The position numbers and the translations under genes are program-made. Under the pieces are notes generated by a model that was not told the DNA's origin, did not search any database, and saw nothing but the letters and a program-made list of their open reading frames with translations. Of a stretch of DNA of 64,000 nt, positions 25,399-33,477 are shown piece after piece (the stretch's first letter is position 1; every line of letters begins with the position of its first letter). The DNA comes from an uncultured Lachnospiraceae bacterium. GTDB lineage: Bacteria > Bacillota > Clostridia > Lachnospirales > Lachnospiraceae. Where the stretch lies: the NCBI GenBank assembly GCA_945868435.1, contig CAMBLG010000006.1, positions 1-64,000 on the forward strand, given 5' to 3'.

Positions 25399-26370
25399 AT
25401 GGCAAAAGAGATCAATACGATTGGTGTTCTTACCAGCGGTGGTGATGCGCCGGGAATGAACGCTGCGATTCGTGCAGTGGTTCGTCAGGCTCTTTCCAAG
25501 GGTAAGAAGGTTAAGGGAATCAAGAGAGGATATGCAGGACTTTTAAATGAGGAGATCATTGATATGGATGCGACCAGTGTGTCCGATACGATTTCCCGTG
25601 GTGGTACAATTCTTCAGACTGCGCGCTGTATGGAGTTTGTGACAGCGGAAGGCCAGCAGAAGGGTGCCGACATCTGCAAGAAGCATGGCATTGATGCCAT
25701 CGTTGTAATTGGAGGAGACGGTTCTTTCCAGGGAGCACAGAAGCTTGCAGCACTGGGCATTAACACCATCGGTGTTCCGGGAACCATCGATCTGGATATT
25801 GCATGTACTGATTACACCATCGGCTTTGATACTGCGATCAATACTGCAATGGAAGCCATTGATAAGGTAAGAGATACTTCAACTTCACACGAGAGATGTT
25901 CCATCATCGAGGTTATGGGCCGTGGCGCAGGACATATCGCACTGTGGTGTGGCCTTGCCAATGGAGCGGAGGAAGTTCTTCTTCCGGAGAAATATGACTA
26001 TGACGAGCAGCGCTTGATCGAGCAGGTGAAAACAGCTCGTGAGCGTGGCAAACAGCATTACATCATTATCAATGCAGAGGGAATCGGACATTCCCAGAGC
26101 ATGGCTAAGAGAATTGAGGAGGCAACCGGTGTTGAGACCCGTGCTACCATTCTTGGTCATATGCAGCGTGGTGGAAGCCCGACCTGTAAGGATCGTGTTT
26201 ATGCTACCACGATGGGAGCTTTGGCTGTGGATCTGCTCTGCGAGGGCAAGTCCAACCGTGTTGTTGCACACCATGCAGGAAAGTTCGTTGATTTTGATAT
26301 CGATGAGGCTCTGGCAATGCAGAAGGGTGTTGACGAGTACATGTATCAGATTTCCAGATCTCTGGTATAA
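25399..26370 (+). CDS. pfkA: ATP-dependent 6-phosphofructokinase
   Basis: The 323-residue enzyme phosphorylates fructose-6-phosphate in glycolysis. It shows the ATP-binding IGVLTSGGDAPGMNAAIR (residues 6-23), the second nucleotide motif VIGGDGSFQGAQ (around 104), the catalytic TIDLDIACTDYTIGFDTA with its Asp base, and the effector and substrate motif EVMGRGAGHIAL. The GGDGS motif argues for ATP rather than pyrophosphate as donor. The upstream in-frame ATG at 25384 is inside the ribosome site; GGAGG at 25386-25390 suits the ATG at 25399. A strong terminator follows. Confidence 0.96.
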   Translation: MAKEINTIGVLTSGGDAPGMNAAIRAVVRQALSKGKKVKGIKRGYAGLLNEEIIDMDATSVSDTISRGGTILQTARCMEFVTAEGQQKGADICKKHGIDAIVVIGGDGSFQGAQKLAALGINTIGVPGTIDLDIACTDYTIGFDTAINTAMEAIDKVRDTSTSHERCSIIEVMGRGAGHIALWCGLANGAEEVLLPEKYDYDEQRLIEQVKTARERGKQHYIIINAEGIGHSQSMAKRIEEATGVETRATILGHMQRGGSPTCKDRVYATTMGALAVDLLCEGKSNRVVAHHAGKFVDFDIDEALAMQKGVDEYMYQISRSLV

Positions 26371-26390
26371 TTGGAGAAAAGATAAAGTCG

Positions 26391-26419
26391 GAGGGCTGTC
26401 CGTTGACAGCCCTCATTTT
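26391..26419 (+). terminator. Terminator after pfkA
   Basis: GAGGGCTGTC pairs perfectly with GACAGCCCTC around a CGTT loop, followed by ATTTTG. Confidence 0.85.
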
Positions 26420-26437
26420 GCGGTTAAGGGGAACAGT

Positions 26438-27232
26438 ATGATCACGAGCACGAGTAATCAGCAAATGAAGAATCTGACGGCGCTCATGAAAAAGGCGAAG
26501 GAGCGCAAGTCGCAGCATTGTTTTGTTGTGGAGGGCAGTAAAATGTGTATGGAGGCGCCAAGGGAATGGGTGCGTGCCATGTATGTATCGGAGAGCTTTG
26601 CGGAAAAAGACCGCAATCAGAAGCTTTTGGAGAGCTATACCTATGAGCTTGTGTCCGACAAAGTGTTTGCAGCAGTGTCCGACACCCAGACACCACAGGG
26701 AATTCTGGCTGTGGTGGAGATGCCGGAGTATCAGCTCTCGGATCTCCTCAGGGGGGAGAAAACCCACCTGCTTATTCTGGAGAGCATTCAGGATCCGGGC
26801 AATCTGGGTACAATGCTTCGGACCGGCGAGGGGGCAGGCGTTACCGGAGTGATCATGAATCGGACCACTGCAGATCTGTTCAATCCCAAGACGATCCGTT
26901 CCACTATGGGGAGTATTTACCGGATGCCATTTGTGGTGACGGAGGATTTGCATGCCACGGTTTTGCAACTGAAAAGACAAGGCGTTTCGTTGTATGCGGC
27001 CCATTTGAAGGGAGTCAGAGCTTATGATGAGCCGGATTATACCGGTCCCTGCGGCTTTTTCATCGGGAATGAGGGAACCGGACTGACCGATGAACTTGCG
27101 GAGCTGGCAGATACCTATGTGCGCATTCCCATGGAAGGACAGGTGGAGTCCTTAAATGCGGCGGTTTCCGCAGCGCTGCTCATGTATGAATGCGGCCGTC
27201 AGAGGAGGAGAAAGCATGAGAATCTGGTTTAA
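26438..27232 (+). CDS. TrmH/SpoU-family rRNA 2'-O-methyltransferase (RlmB-like)
   Basis: The 264-residue protein has an N-terminal substrate-binding domain (residues 1-95) and a C-terminal SPOUT domain. The three SpoU motifs are seen: NLGTMLRTGEGAGVTGVI, FIGNEGTGL and the knot segment IPMEGQVESLNAAVSAALLMYE. It should methylate a ribose on rRNA or tRNA using S-adenosylmethionine; RlmB-type 23S modification is the usual assignment. The ATG at 26438 follows AAGGGG by seven bases and comes after the pfkA terminator. The next small gene starts inside its end (17-bp overlap), implying translational coupling. Confidence 0.9.
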   Translation: MITSTSNQQMKNLTALMKKAKERKSQHCFVVEGSKMCMEAPREWVRAMYVSESFAEKDRNQKLLESYTYELVSDKVFAAVSDTQTPQGILAVVEMPEYQLSDLLRGEKTHLLILESIQDPGNLGTMLRTGEGAGVTGVIMNRTTADLFNPKTIRSTMGSIYRMPFVVTEDLHATVLQLKRQGVSLYAAHLKGVRAYDEPDYTGPCGFFIGNEGTGLTDELAELADTYVRIPMEGQVESLNAAVSAALLMYECGRQRRRKHENLV

Positions 27233-27479
27233 GATATGGGATGATACGCATTTGATCCGCACGGAGACCATTGAGGATGAACGCGATGAAACCAGAACCC
27301 ATAAGATTTTTGATGCGCTGGAGGAGGCCTGCTATCGCTTCGACCTGGGAAAGCCCATCTGGCTGGATGCCAATGTCGAGGAGTTCAAGCGCCATGCCAA
27401 AACACGGTTCGGGAAAGATAATTTTGTGGAGGAAATCGACTTTGATTACTTGGAAATGCAGGTAATCGAGGAGGATTAG
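27216..27479 (+). CDS. Conserved small protein coupled to the TrmH-family gene
   Basis: I do not recognise this 87-residue protein. It starts at an ATG following AGAGGAGG and overlaps the methyltransferase stop by 17 bp. The sequence is acidic, with a central LEEACYRFDLGKPIWLDANVEEFKRHAKTRFGKDNF, suggesting a single compact alpha/beta domain. No membrane segment or metal motif is seen. It resembles short conserved proteins in Lachnospiraceae next to housekeeping genes. Coupled translation hints at a shared role with rRNA modification, but that is inference. Confidence 0.7.
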   Translation: MRIWFKIWDDTHLIRTETIEDERDETRTHKIFDALEEACYRFDLGKPIWLDANVEEFKRHAKTRFGKDNFVEEIDFDYLEMQVIEED

Positions 27480-27499
27480 AGGACAAAAGGGAAAATATG

Positions 27500-27508
27500 T
27501 GATATAAT
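27500..27508 (+). promoter_or_regulatory. Extended -10 promoter of the alarmone-synthetase gene
   Basis: TGATATAAT combines a perfect -10 with the TGN extension. No good -35 is present, which is acceptable for an extended -10 promoter. Confidence 0.6.
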
Positions 27509-27590
27509 AACACATAGGAGTTCTGCCGAAAGAGGAGAGTAATCAGGGGATAGATTAAAATATAGATGTTTGGGAAAGTGGGGCGATTTT

Positions 27591-28298
27591 ATGGATACTT
27601 CACAGGGAAAGAATGGGGAAATCAATGAGGGAATCGACAGCTGGGAGACTGTCATGTTTTTATATAATTCCGCTTTAAAGGAAGTAAGTACCAAGCTGGA
27701 AATCTTAAATGATGAATTTGTTCACATACACAAATACAATCCGATCGAGTACATCAAGTCGAGGATTAAGACGCCGGAGAGTATTGTAAAAAAGTTAAAA
27801 AGGGATGGTTACGAGAGCTCGATTGAGAATATGGTCAATTATGTAAAGGACATTGCGGGAATCCGAATTGTCTGTTCCTTTACATCCGATATCTACCGTC
27901 TTGCCGAGATGATTGGCAAGCAGAACGATCTGACCGTGATTTCCATCAAGGATTATATCAAGCATCCCAAGGTTAGCGGATATAAGAGCTTTCACATGAT
28001 TGTGACGGTGCCGATCTTTCTGTCGGACCGCGTTGTGGACACCAAGGTAGAGATTCAGATCCGCACGATTGCCATGGATTTCTGGGCAAGCCTGGAGCAT
28101 AAGATCTACTATAAGTTCGAGGGGCATGCGCCGGACTATATCAGTCGGGACCTGCGGGAATGCGCGGAAATCGTGTCGAACCTGGATGCCAAAATGCTTC
28201 AGCTTAACGAGGCAATCTTAGAGGCTAAGGCTCGGCAGGATGCAGAAGCTGCCCAAGCTTGTGAAACAACCCCTGAGGAACGGCAAAGCCAAAGATAA
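27591..28298 (+). CDS. Small alarmone synthetase (RelQ-type GTP pyrophosphokinase)
   Basis: The 235-residue single-domain synthetase makes (p)ppGpp from ATP and GTP or GDP. Family landmarks are IKTPESIVKKLKRDGY, KDIAGIRIVCSFTSDIYRLAEMI, HPKVSGYKSFHMIVTVPIFLSD, and the product-site VEIQIRTIAMDFWASLEHKIYYK. No hydrolase, TGS or ACT domain is present, as in RelQ/RelP. The start at 27591 is preferred over a TTG at 27570 because of the GGGG upstream. The last 74 bp overlap the end of a convergent membrane-protein gene, so the two transcripts are antisense to one another there. Confidence 0.93.
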   Translation: MDTSQGKNGEINEGIDSWETVMFLYNSALKEVSTKLEILNDEFVHIHKYNPIEYIKSRIKTPESIVKKLKRDGYESSIENMVNYVKDIAGIRIVCSFTSDIYRLAEMIGKQNDLTVISIKDYIKHPKVSGYKSFHMIVTVPIFLSDRVVDTKVEIQIRTIAMDFWASLEHKIYYKFEGHAPDYISRDLRECAEIVSNLDAKMLQLNEAILEAKARQDAEAAQACETTPEERQSQR

Positions 28299-28680
28299 TA
28301 CCGAAGGTAATGGCGAGAGCAATTTCCAGCGTCTGGAGGCCATTTGAGGAGAACGCCTGGTTCTCTTCGTTGATCAGTGCGTAAACTGTATAGTAGATGC
28401 CGGCTCCCGGCACCAGTGGGAAGATGCCCGTCAGCAGAAACATGGTTGCCGGGCATCTTCTTATGACAGCCATAGTTCGGGAAAACAGTGTCAGGATCAG
28501 TGTGCCGATGAGACTTCCAAACACGGGGCTCAAACCGGCACCGACGATGATAAAGTAGAACAGCCACCCGATGGCTCCGGATAAACCGCAGAACAACAAC
28601 TCCTGTTTCGGAGCGGAGAACAGGATCGCAAATGAAATAGTGGCAATCATGGCTACAATAAACTGAATGATAAAAGTCAT
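28225..28680 (-). CDS. ThrE-type exporter, C-terminal half (YjjB-like)
   Basis: This 151-residue protein has about five membrane helices and matches the ThrE_2 half of split threonine/serine exporters. Landmarks are GLSGAIGWLFYF, the GSLIGTLILTLFSRTMAVIRRCPATMFLLTGIFPLVPGAGIYYT segment and a C-terminal GIIFGFAVPQGLF. Its start ATG at 28680 overlaps the stop of the preceding gene in an ATGA, with GGAGG upstream, so the two halves are translationally coupled and presumably form one transporter. It ends within the convergent alarmone-synthetase gene. Confidence 0.85.
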   Translation of the reverse strand: MTFIIQFIVAMIATISFAILFSAPKQELLFCGLSGAIGWLFYFIIVGAGLSPVFGSLIGTLILTLFSRTMAVIRRCPATMFLLTGIFPLVPGAGIYYTVYALINEENQAFSSNGLQTLEIALAITFGIIFGFAVPQGLFHKLGQLLHPAEP

Positions 28681-29453
28681 AGGTTGATACCTCCTCCCAG
28701 ATATCGGAATCCGGTAATGGTGAGAAAAACGCCAACTGCAATGCACAGTGCAGACAACAGTGCGTCAATCAGGTGGATGGTTCCGGACAGATAGTCCCCA
28801 TTGTAAAAGTCGCGGATGGACGTTGTGAATACAACACCCGGAACCAAAGGCATGATCGCTCCGATAATGACTTTGTCATACAGGATTGGAGCGCCGAGAA
28901 GCAGGCACACAATACTGATCACAGAGACGAACATGCTGGCAAATACATTGGTTAAAAATTTGGATACGCGGTGCTTTTGAAGGACAAACAAGAGCTGTTG
29001 TTCAAAAAGTCCGATGATGAAGGCGATTCCTGCGTCCAGCACACCTCCGCCGAACAGATAGCAGAAGCAGGCACTGCCAATGCCGCAGGCCAATACTGCA
29101 ATCAATCCGTGGTATGTGGGAAGCGTTTTGCACTGTTCTAACCGTGTCCAGGCATCGGAGACAGAACAGTCATGGTTGCAAATGTCTCTCGTCAGCTGAT
29201 TGAGAGCAGAAATTTTGCCGAGATTGACTGAGCCCAAAGGAACGTGGCGCACCATGCTGCAGGCGTCTTCCTTGTCCTCGTTTGCGCTGGCAAAAATACC
29301 GTTGGAAAGTACATACACATCGATATTTTCCACATCATAAGATTCAAGAATATGGATCAGGGAATCCTCTACCCGGTAGATTTCAGCTCCGTTTCGAAGC
29401 ATGGCATCTCCAATCTCTACCGACAGTGTAAGGATGTCTTTCGTGCAAGTCAT
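28677..29453 (-). CDS. ThrE-type exporter, N-terminal half (YjjP-like)
   Basis: The 258-residue protein has an N-terminal cytoplasmic region with the family motif ILTLSVEIGDAMLRNGAEIYRVEDS (hydrolase-like), then FGSCAACF-type membrane helices in the second half, including the LVPGVVFTTSIRDFYNGDYLSG segment. It is the ThrE_1 half of split amino-acid exporters of the YjjP-YjjB type, used for threonine, serine or, in some bacteria, succinate. AAAGGAGA precedes the ATG at 29453; an earlier ATG at 29486 lacks a ribosome site. It is divergent from the spoVAA unit. Confidence 0.85.
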   Translation of the reverse strand: MTCTKDILTLSVEIGDAMLRNGAEIYRVEDSLIHILESYDVENIDVYVLSNGIFASANEDKEDACSMVRHVPLGSVNLGKISALNQLTRDICNHDCSVSDAWTRLEQCKTLPTYHGLIAVLACGIGSACFCYLFGGGVLDAGIAFIIGLFEQQLLFVLQKHRVSKFLTNVFASMFVSVISIVCLLLGAPILYDKVIIGAIMPLVPGVVFTTSIRDFYNGDYLSGTIHLIDALLSALCIAVGVFLTITGFRYLGGGINL

Positions 29454-29534
29454 AGTATCCAGGTTCTCCTTTAATTCATTATACATCTATTTCTAATTTA
29501 TGCCCGAAAACACGGCATGTCAATCATTTTCCGA

Positions 29535-29563
29535 GAATAAACTGCAATTGTCTGCGCATACTA
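29535..29563 (+). promoter_or_regulatory. Sigma-G-like promoter of the spoVAA-spoVAB unit
   Basis: GAATA (29535-29539), 17 bp, CATACTA (29557-29563). This matches the forespore sigma-G consensus (GHATR, 17-18 bp, CATWHTA) at every position. It lies 52 bases before the first gene of the unit. Confidence 0.75.
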
Positions 29564-29615
29564 CCCCAAGACACCATAGCCATAGAACATAGAAAAAGAC
29601 GAGGGAGTGATATAT

Positions 29616-29801
29616 GTGAAGACAAGGCAAAGCAGGCAGGCAGTTCCGTGGGTCAGACGGTATCGGTGTTTCTTATGGATATTGCTGCTTACCCTAGTGT
29701 TGTTGGCAGGGGGCATCTGCTACGGACTGTCCGACAGAACAGAAATACCGAAGGAGGGAACGCTGGTTCACAGGGGAGAATTTTATGAGAGAAAAGCATG
29801 A
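29616..29801 (+). CDS. Small single-span membrane protein before spoVAA
   Basis: This 61-residue protein has a basic N-terminus and one membrane helix (about residues 20-41, CFLWILLLTLVLLAGGICYGL), followed by a short tail. The GTG at 29616 is preferred over the GTG at 29607 because GGGAG lies eight bases upstream. It overlaps spoVAA by 17 bp and shares its sigma-G-like promoter, so it is probably a sporulation gene. I do not recognise a family. Confidence 0.65.
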   Translation: MKTRQSRQAVPWVRRYRCFLWILLLTLVLLAGGICYGLSDRTEIPKEGTLVHRGEFYERKA

Positions 29802-30450
29802 GATTGTTTATGTAAAGGCAGCGCGAAACAGTGTCTGCTTACAGCCACAGGTAAAACTGTCAGATGTCATGTCGGTGGAGTGTGCCAATCCGGTCATTTG
29901 CGCAGGAATTAAGAATATGACGCTCTACTCTTTTCAGGGGCAGAAAAATGAGAATCCAAAACAGAAAGGAAAGAAAAAGCGCGTCGAAGTGTTTTCCATC
30001 TTAAAGGTGATCGAACTCATTACGCAGGAATATCCGGAGGTGGAAGTGGTCAGTTATGGTGAGCAGGATTTTGTAGTGGAGTATATTGTTGCACCTTTTG
30101 CCCCAAAATGGCTGGAAATTGTAAAGGTGGTCATTCTCTGTATTATTATTTTTATGGGATCTGCATTTACCATTATGGCATTTAACAATGACGTGTCCAT
30201 CGGGGAGGTGTTTGACCGCTTTTATGGTCAGTTTATGGGTGTGGACAAGCCCCGGGTTTCGGAAATTGAAATCTTTTACAGCATTGGTCTGGCAGCGGGA
30301 ATTCTTGTGTTCTTCAACCACGTCGGAAAGAAGAAGCTGACGCTGGATCCGACGCCAATTCAGGTGGAGATGCGCAAGTATGAGAAGGATGTCGATACGA
30401 CCTTTATCGAGAATGCAGGGCGGAAAGGAAGCGAGGAAGATGTGGGTTAG
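29785..30450 (+). CDS. spoVAA: Stage V sporulation protein AA
   Basis: The 221-residue protein has a soluble N-terminal domain (residues 1-105) and two membrane helices (about 110-130 and 168-186). It ends in the family-typical tail KLTLDPTPIQVEMRKYEKDVDTTFIE. SpoVAA belongs to the inner-membrane channel that moves Ca-dipicolinate into the forespore and out at germination. AGGGGAGA precedes the ATG. The gene is overlapped at both ends by its operon partners. Confidence 0.9.
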   Translation: MREKHEIVYVKAARNSVCLQPQVKLSDVMSVECANPVICAGIKNMTLYSFQGQKNENPKQKGKKKRVEVFSILKVIELITQEYPEVEVVSYGEQDFVVEYIVAPFAPKWLEIVKVVILCIIIFMGSAFTIMAFNNDVSIGEVFDRFYGQFMGVDKPRVSEIEIFYSIGLAAGILVFFNHVGKKKLTLDPTPIQVEMRKYEKDVDTTFIENAGRKGSEEDVG

Positions 30451-30889
30451 ACATATACTGCTGGCAATTCTCGCTTTTGGCTGTGGCGCGGCGGTATCCG
30501 CCGGAACCTTTGCCTTTCTGCTGGTACTTGGAGTGGTGCCGCGCCTCCTTGGTAAAACCAAGGAGGCATCACGGATTTTCATGGCGGAAAACCTGATTAT
30601 TCTGGGCGTACTGACCGGTGCGGTGTTATCGGTTTTTGAATGGAAGGCAGCTTTTCCGGTGGCATGGATAACCCACGTGTTGTTTGCGGGGTATGGGATA
30701 TCAGCAGGAATATTCGTGGGATGTATCGCGGTGGCATTGGCGGAAATTTTAAATACCTTTCCCATCACATTCCGAAGGTTGAACATTAAGAGGGGATTGA
30801 GCTGGGCGCTTTTTGCCATGGCAATAGGGAAAACGGTTGGCTCACTGTACTACTTTTTGTGTGGATTCAGTCTGCCAAGGTACTGGTAA
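30440..30889 (+). CDS. spoVAB: Stage V sporulation protein AB
   Basis: The 149-residue protein has four to five membrane helices and matches SpoVAB (AVSAGTFAFLLVLGVVPRL, then FAGYGISAGIFVGCIAVALAEILNTFPITFRRLNI). It overlaps spoVAA by 11 bp; the ATG at 30440 follows GCGAGGA. It is a membrane part of the SpoVA dipicolinate channel in the forespore. In Bacillus spoVAA and AB lie beside spoVAC-AF; here AC and AD-AE are elsewhere in the window. Confidence 0.9.
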   Translation: MWVRHILLAILAFGCGAAVSAGTFAFLLVLGVVPRLLGKTKEASRIFMAENLIILGVLTGAVLSVFEWKAAFPVAWITHVLFAGYGISAGIFVGCIAVALAEILNTFPITFRRLNIKRGLSWALFAMAIGKTVGSLYYFLCGFSLPRYW

Positions 30890-30946
30890 CGCAGGGGCCA
30901 AATGTGCTATAATCATGTCATTCAAGAACGGACAGGAGGGTGACAT

Positions 30947-31282
30947 ATGGTACCATCAATTGCCAGACAGAGTGTGATTATCAAATGTAATTCCCAGAAG
31001 TCGGTACTTCTGGGAAATTACGAGTTTTACTATATCGGAGGGCTGATGAATCAGCTCTTTGGATTACAGGCCAGCGAGGATATGCAGCCCCAGGAGCTGA
31101 TTACATATTTGCAGGAACAACTGGATGCACTGGAACCAAAGAATGAACAGGAAGCCTATCTGATACATATGGTCAAAAATTATGATCCGCTGCCGGAATA
31201 CGATGAGCAGATGAAACAGCTATTTCGTTGGGGAGCGGACGAGAAGGAGCTGTGGCAGGTGAAGACCTCTTATGAGAAGTAA
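30947..31282 (+). CDS. Unknown small protein with a DNA hairpin in its start region
   Basis: The 111-residue frame begins at an ATG after AGGAGGG and is preceded by an extended -10 (TGCTATAAT, 30905-30913). I do not recognise it. The C-terminal two thirds are hydrophilic and helical (QELITYLQEQLDALEPKNEQEAYLIHMVKNYDPLPEYDEQM). Codons 16-23 lie in a perfect 11-bp inverted repeat (TTCCCAGAAGT, 30991-31001; ACTTCTGGGAA, 31006-31016), which would fold in the mRNA. The protein product is likely real but the hairpin may regulate it or indicate a later start. Confidence 0.6.
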   Translation: MVPSIARQSVIIKCNSQKSVLLGNYEFYYIGGLMNQLFGLQASEDMQPQELITYLQEQLDALEPKNEQEAYLIHMVKNYDPLPEYDEQMKQLFRWGADEKELWQVKTSYEK

Positions 31283-31391
31283 ATTTTGATAAATTTAACG
31301 AATTATATAATCAAGGTGTTTGCTTTTTGGTACATGAGTACTATACTTATTAATATGCAGAGGATTCAAGACACATAAAAGGGAGGAAATC

Positions 31392-31596
31392 ATGACAAAA
31401 GAACAATATCGCAGGGCGAACCAATAAGTGCTTATGCGGCAACGGCTATTCCGGGGATTGTCTGAGCAGACCAAGGATGCGTCCAACAGCATTACATCCA
31501 TTATTCAGGAACTGAATGAGGACACCAAGCGCGCCAATGAGAGTCTGCAAGGATGTATTGGAGAATATCTTTAAGCTGACTAAGGAATTGAAGTAA
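31392..31596 (+). pseudogene. Methyl-accepting chemotaxis protein remnant
   Basis: GGGAGGAAAT precedes an ATG with MTKEQYRRANQ, the usual N-terminus of clostridial chemoreceptors, followed at once by a TAA. In the same frame comes LSEQTKDASNSITSIIQELNEDTKRANESL, which is the conserved C-terminal signalling helix, then a one-base shift into VLENIFKLTKELK and the stop. Everything between start and signalling tip is deleted, including sensor, membrane helices and HAMP. An intact relative of the class lies at 54870. Confidence 0.8.
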
Positions 31597-31662
31597 TACA
31601 TATTATACGAAAAAGGTCAAAAACTATGGAACTTTGCCGCTGGTGCAGGGTTCCGTTTTTGT

Positions 31663-31691
31663 TTGACAGAAATGCGCATTCCATATACAAT
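31663..31691 (+). promoter_or_regulatory. Promoter of the flotillin gene
   Basis: A perfect TTGACA (31663-31668), 17 bp, TACAAT (31686-31691). It leaves a 5' leader of about 150 bases before the start at 31847, in which I see no other gene. Confidence 0.8.
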
Positions 31692-31846
31692 GGATGATAA
31701 CTGATGAAACTGATGGGGTGGAAGGTATCTGCCGCAAATCGGAAATAGCAGGTGGTATTTGGGGGATTTTACGGTATATTCAGCCGGGCCGATACCATAT
31801 AATGAGACTAACAACAAAACAGGTAACAAAAGAAGGGAGAACAGTT

Positions 31847-33358
31847 ATGGATCTATTGATCAAGATCGCGATTGCGGCAGCAATCATTGTGATACTCATT
31901 GTTTTACTTTGCATTGGATATGTGAAGGCTCCACCGGATATGGCATATATCATTTCCGGATTCAAGAAGAAATCCAAGATCGTAATCGGAAAGGCTACCA
32001 TACGAATTCCATTTTTTGAGCGTTTGGATAAGCTGAATCTCCGATTGATCCCGATTGATGTTAAGACCAGCAACGCGGTGCCTACCGCAGACTACATCAA
32101 TATCAATGTAGATGCTACCGTCAACGTGAAGATCAGCAATGACGCTGAACGTCTTCGCTTGGCAGCAGAGAATTTCCTGAATAAGAACACGGAATACATT
32201 GCCGGTGTAGCCCGTGAAGTATTGGAAGGAAATGTCCGTGAGATCGTCGGTAAGATGAAACTGGAGGAGATGGTTTCCGACCGTCAGAAATTTGCTAATC
32301 TGGTTAAGGAGAACGCGGAGCCGGATCTGGCTGCCATGGGACTGGATATCATCAGTTTTAATGTTCAGAACTTTGTGGACGGCAATGAGGTGATCGAGAA
32401 CCTTGGTATTGACAATATTGTCAAAATCAAGAAGGCAGCAGCCATCGCAAGGGCAGAGAGTGAAAGAGACATCAAGGTGGCACAGGCATCTGCGGATAAG
32501 GAATCCAATGATGCGGCTGTAGCAGCACAGACCGAGATTGCCAAGAAACAGAATGAGCTGGCAATCAAGAAATCCGAGCTCCAGATGGAGGCAGACACCA
32601 AGAAGGCTATGGCGGATGCGGCTTACGAGATTCAGAAGGAGGAACAGCGTAAGACTATCGAGGTTACCACTGCCAATGCGGATATTGCGAAGCAGGAACG
32701 AGAGATTGAGTTAAAGCAGAAGGAGGTTGCTGTGAAGGAGCAGGCTCTGGAAGCTGAGATCAAGAAGCAGGCCGAGGCAGACAAGTATGCCGCTCAGCAG
32801 AGAGCAGACGCAGCGCTCTATCAGCGCCAGAAGGATGCGGAGGCAAAACAGTTTGAGGCACAGCGTGAAGCTGAGGCGCGTAAGGCCCAGGCAGAAGCCG
32901 ACCGATACTCCAAGGAGCAGGAGGCAGCAGGTATCCGTGCGGTAGGTGAAGCGGAGGCATCTGCAATCCAGGCCAAGGGGATTGCGGAGGCAGAGGCAAT
33001 GGAGAAGAAGGCAGAGGCTTACGCGAAGTACAATAAGGCTGCGGTCGCAGAGATGATGATTAAAGTCCTTCCGGAGATTGCCGGCAAGATTGCAGAGCCT
33101 TTGGGACAGATTGATAAGATCACAATCATCGGTGGGGGTGATGGTGCCGGAAATGGTGTGGATCAGGTTGCCGGAAACGTACCGATTGTGATGACGAAGC
33201 TCTTTGAGAGTATGAAGGAGGCAACGGGAATCGATCTGGCTGAGATTGTCAAGGCAGATACATATGATGCGAAGGTCAACCGCAACGTCAATGTCACAGG
33301 ACTTGACGGTGTAAATCTGGTCGTACAGAATAAGGAAAACGGCGAAAATCTCCTGTAA
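31847..33358 (+). CDS. Flotillin-family protein
   Basis: The 503-residue protein has an N-terminal membrane segment (residues 4-26), an SPFH/band-7 domain (about 28-200, with PPDMAYIISGFKKKSKIVIGKATIRIPFFERLDKL) and a long Glu/Ala/Lys-rich coiled coil (about 200-410). It is similar to YuaG/FloT flotillins, which form membrane scaffolds. It resembles full-length family members in size. The ATG at 31847 follows AGAAGGGAGA. It has its own promoter and a strong terminator, so it is a single-gene unit. Companion yuaF-type genes are not seen. Confidence 0.9.
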   Translation: MDLLIKIAIAAAIIVILIVLLCIGYVKAPPDMAYIISGFKKKSKIVIGKATIRIPFFERLDKLNLRLIPIDVKTSNAVPTADYININVDATVNVKISNDAERLRLAAENFLNKNTEYIAGVAREVLEGNVREIVGKMKLEEMVSDRQKFANLVKENAEPDLAAMGLDIISFNVQNFVDGNEVIENLGIDNIVKIKKAAAIARAESERDIKVAQASADKESNDAAVAAQTEIAKKQNELAIKKSELQMEADTKKAMADAAYEIQKEEQRKTIEVTTANADIAKQEREIELKQKEVAVKEQALEAEIKKQAEADKYAAQQRADAALYQRQKDAEAKQFEAQREAEARKAQAEADRYSKEQEAAGIRAVGEAEASAIQAKGIAEAEAMEKKAEAYAKYNKAAVAEMMIKVLPEIAGKIAEPLGQIDKITIIGGGDGAGNGVDQVAGNVPIVMTKLFESMKEATGIDLAEIVKADTYDAKVNRNVNVTGLDGVNLVVQNKENGENLL

Positions 33359-33385
33359 AAGCAAACAGAATACAAAAAGATTGGA

Positions 33386-33416
33386 AAATCCGTGCATGTC
33401 CTGCACGGATTTTTTG
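33386..33416 (+). terminator. Terminator after the flotillin gene
   Basis: AAATCCGTGCA pairs perfectly with TGCACGGATTT around a five-base loop, followed by a T run. The sigma-G-like -35 of spoVAC begins right after it. Confidence 0.9.
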
Positions 33417-33444
33417 TATATTCGCAGAAAAAAAGCAGATACTA
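33416..33444 (+). promoter_or_regulatory. Sigma-G-like promoter of spoVAC
   Basis: GTATA (33416-33420), 17 bp, GATACTA (33438-33444). It deviates from the sigma-G pattern only at the first -10 base. It sits 34 bases before the start. Confidence 0.6.
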
Positions 33445-33477
33445 ACAAAAATATGTAGACTGTGAGGGTTTGTGAAT

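Noticed and set aside
25399-26370. Pyrophosphate-dependent phosphofructokinase
   Set aside because: The GGDGS motif and length fit the ATP-dependent form.
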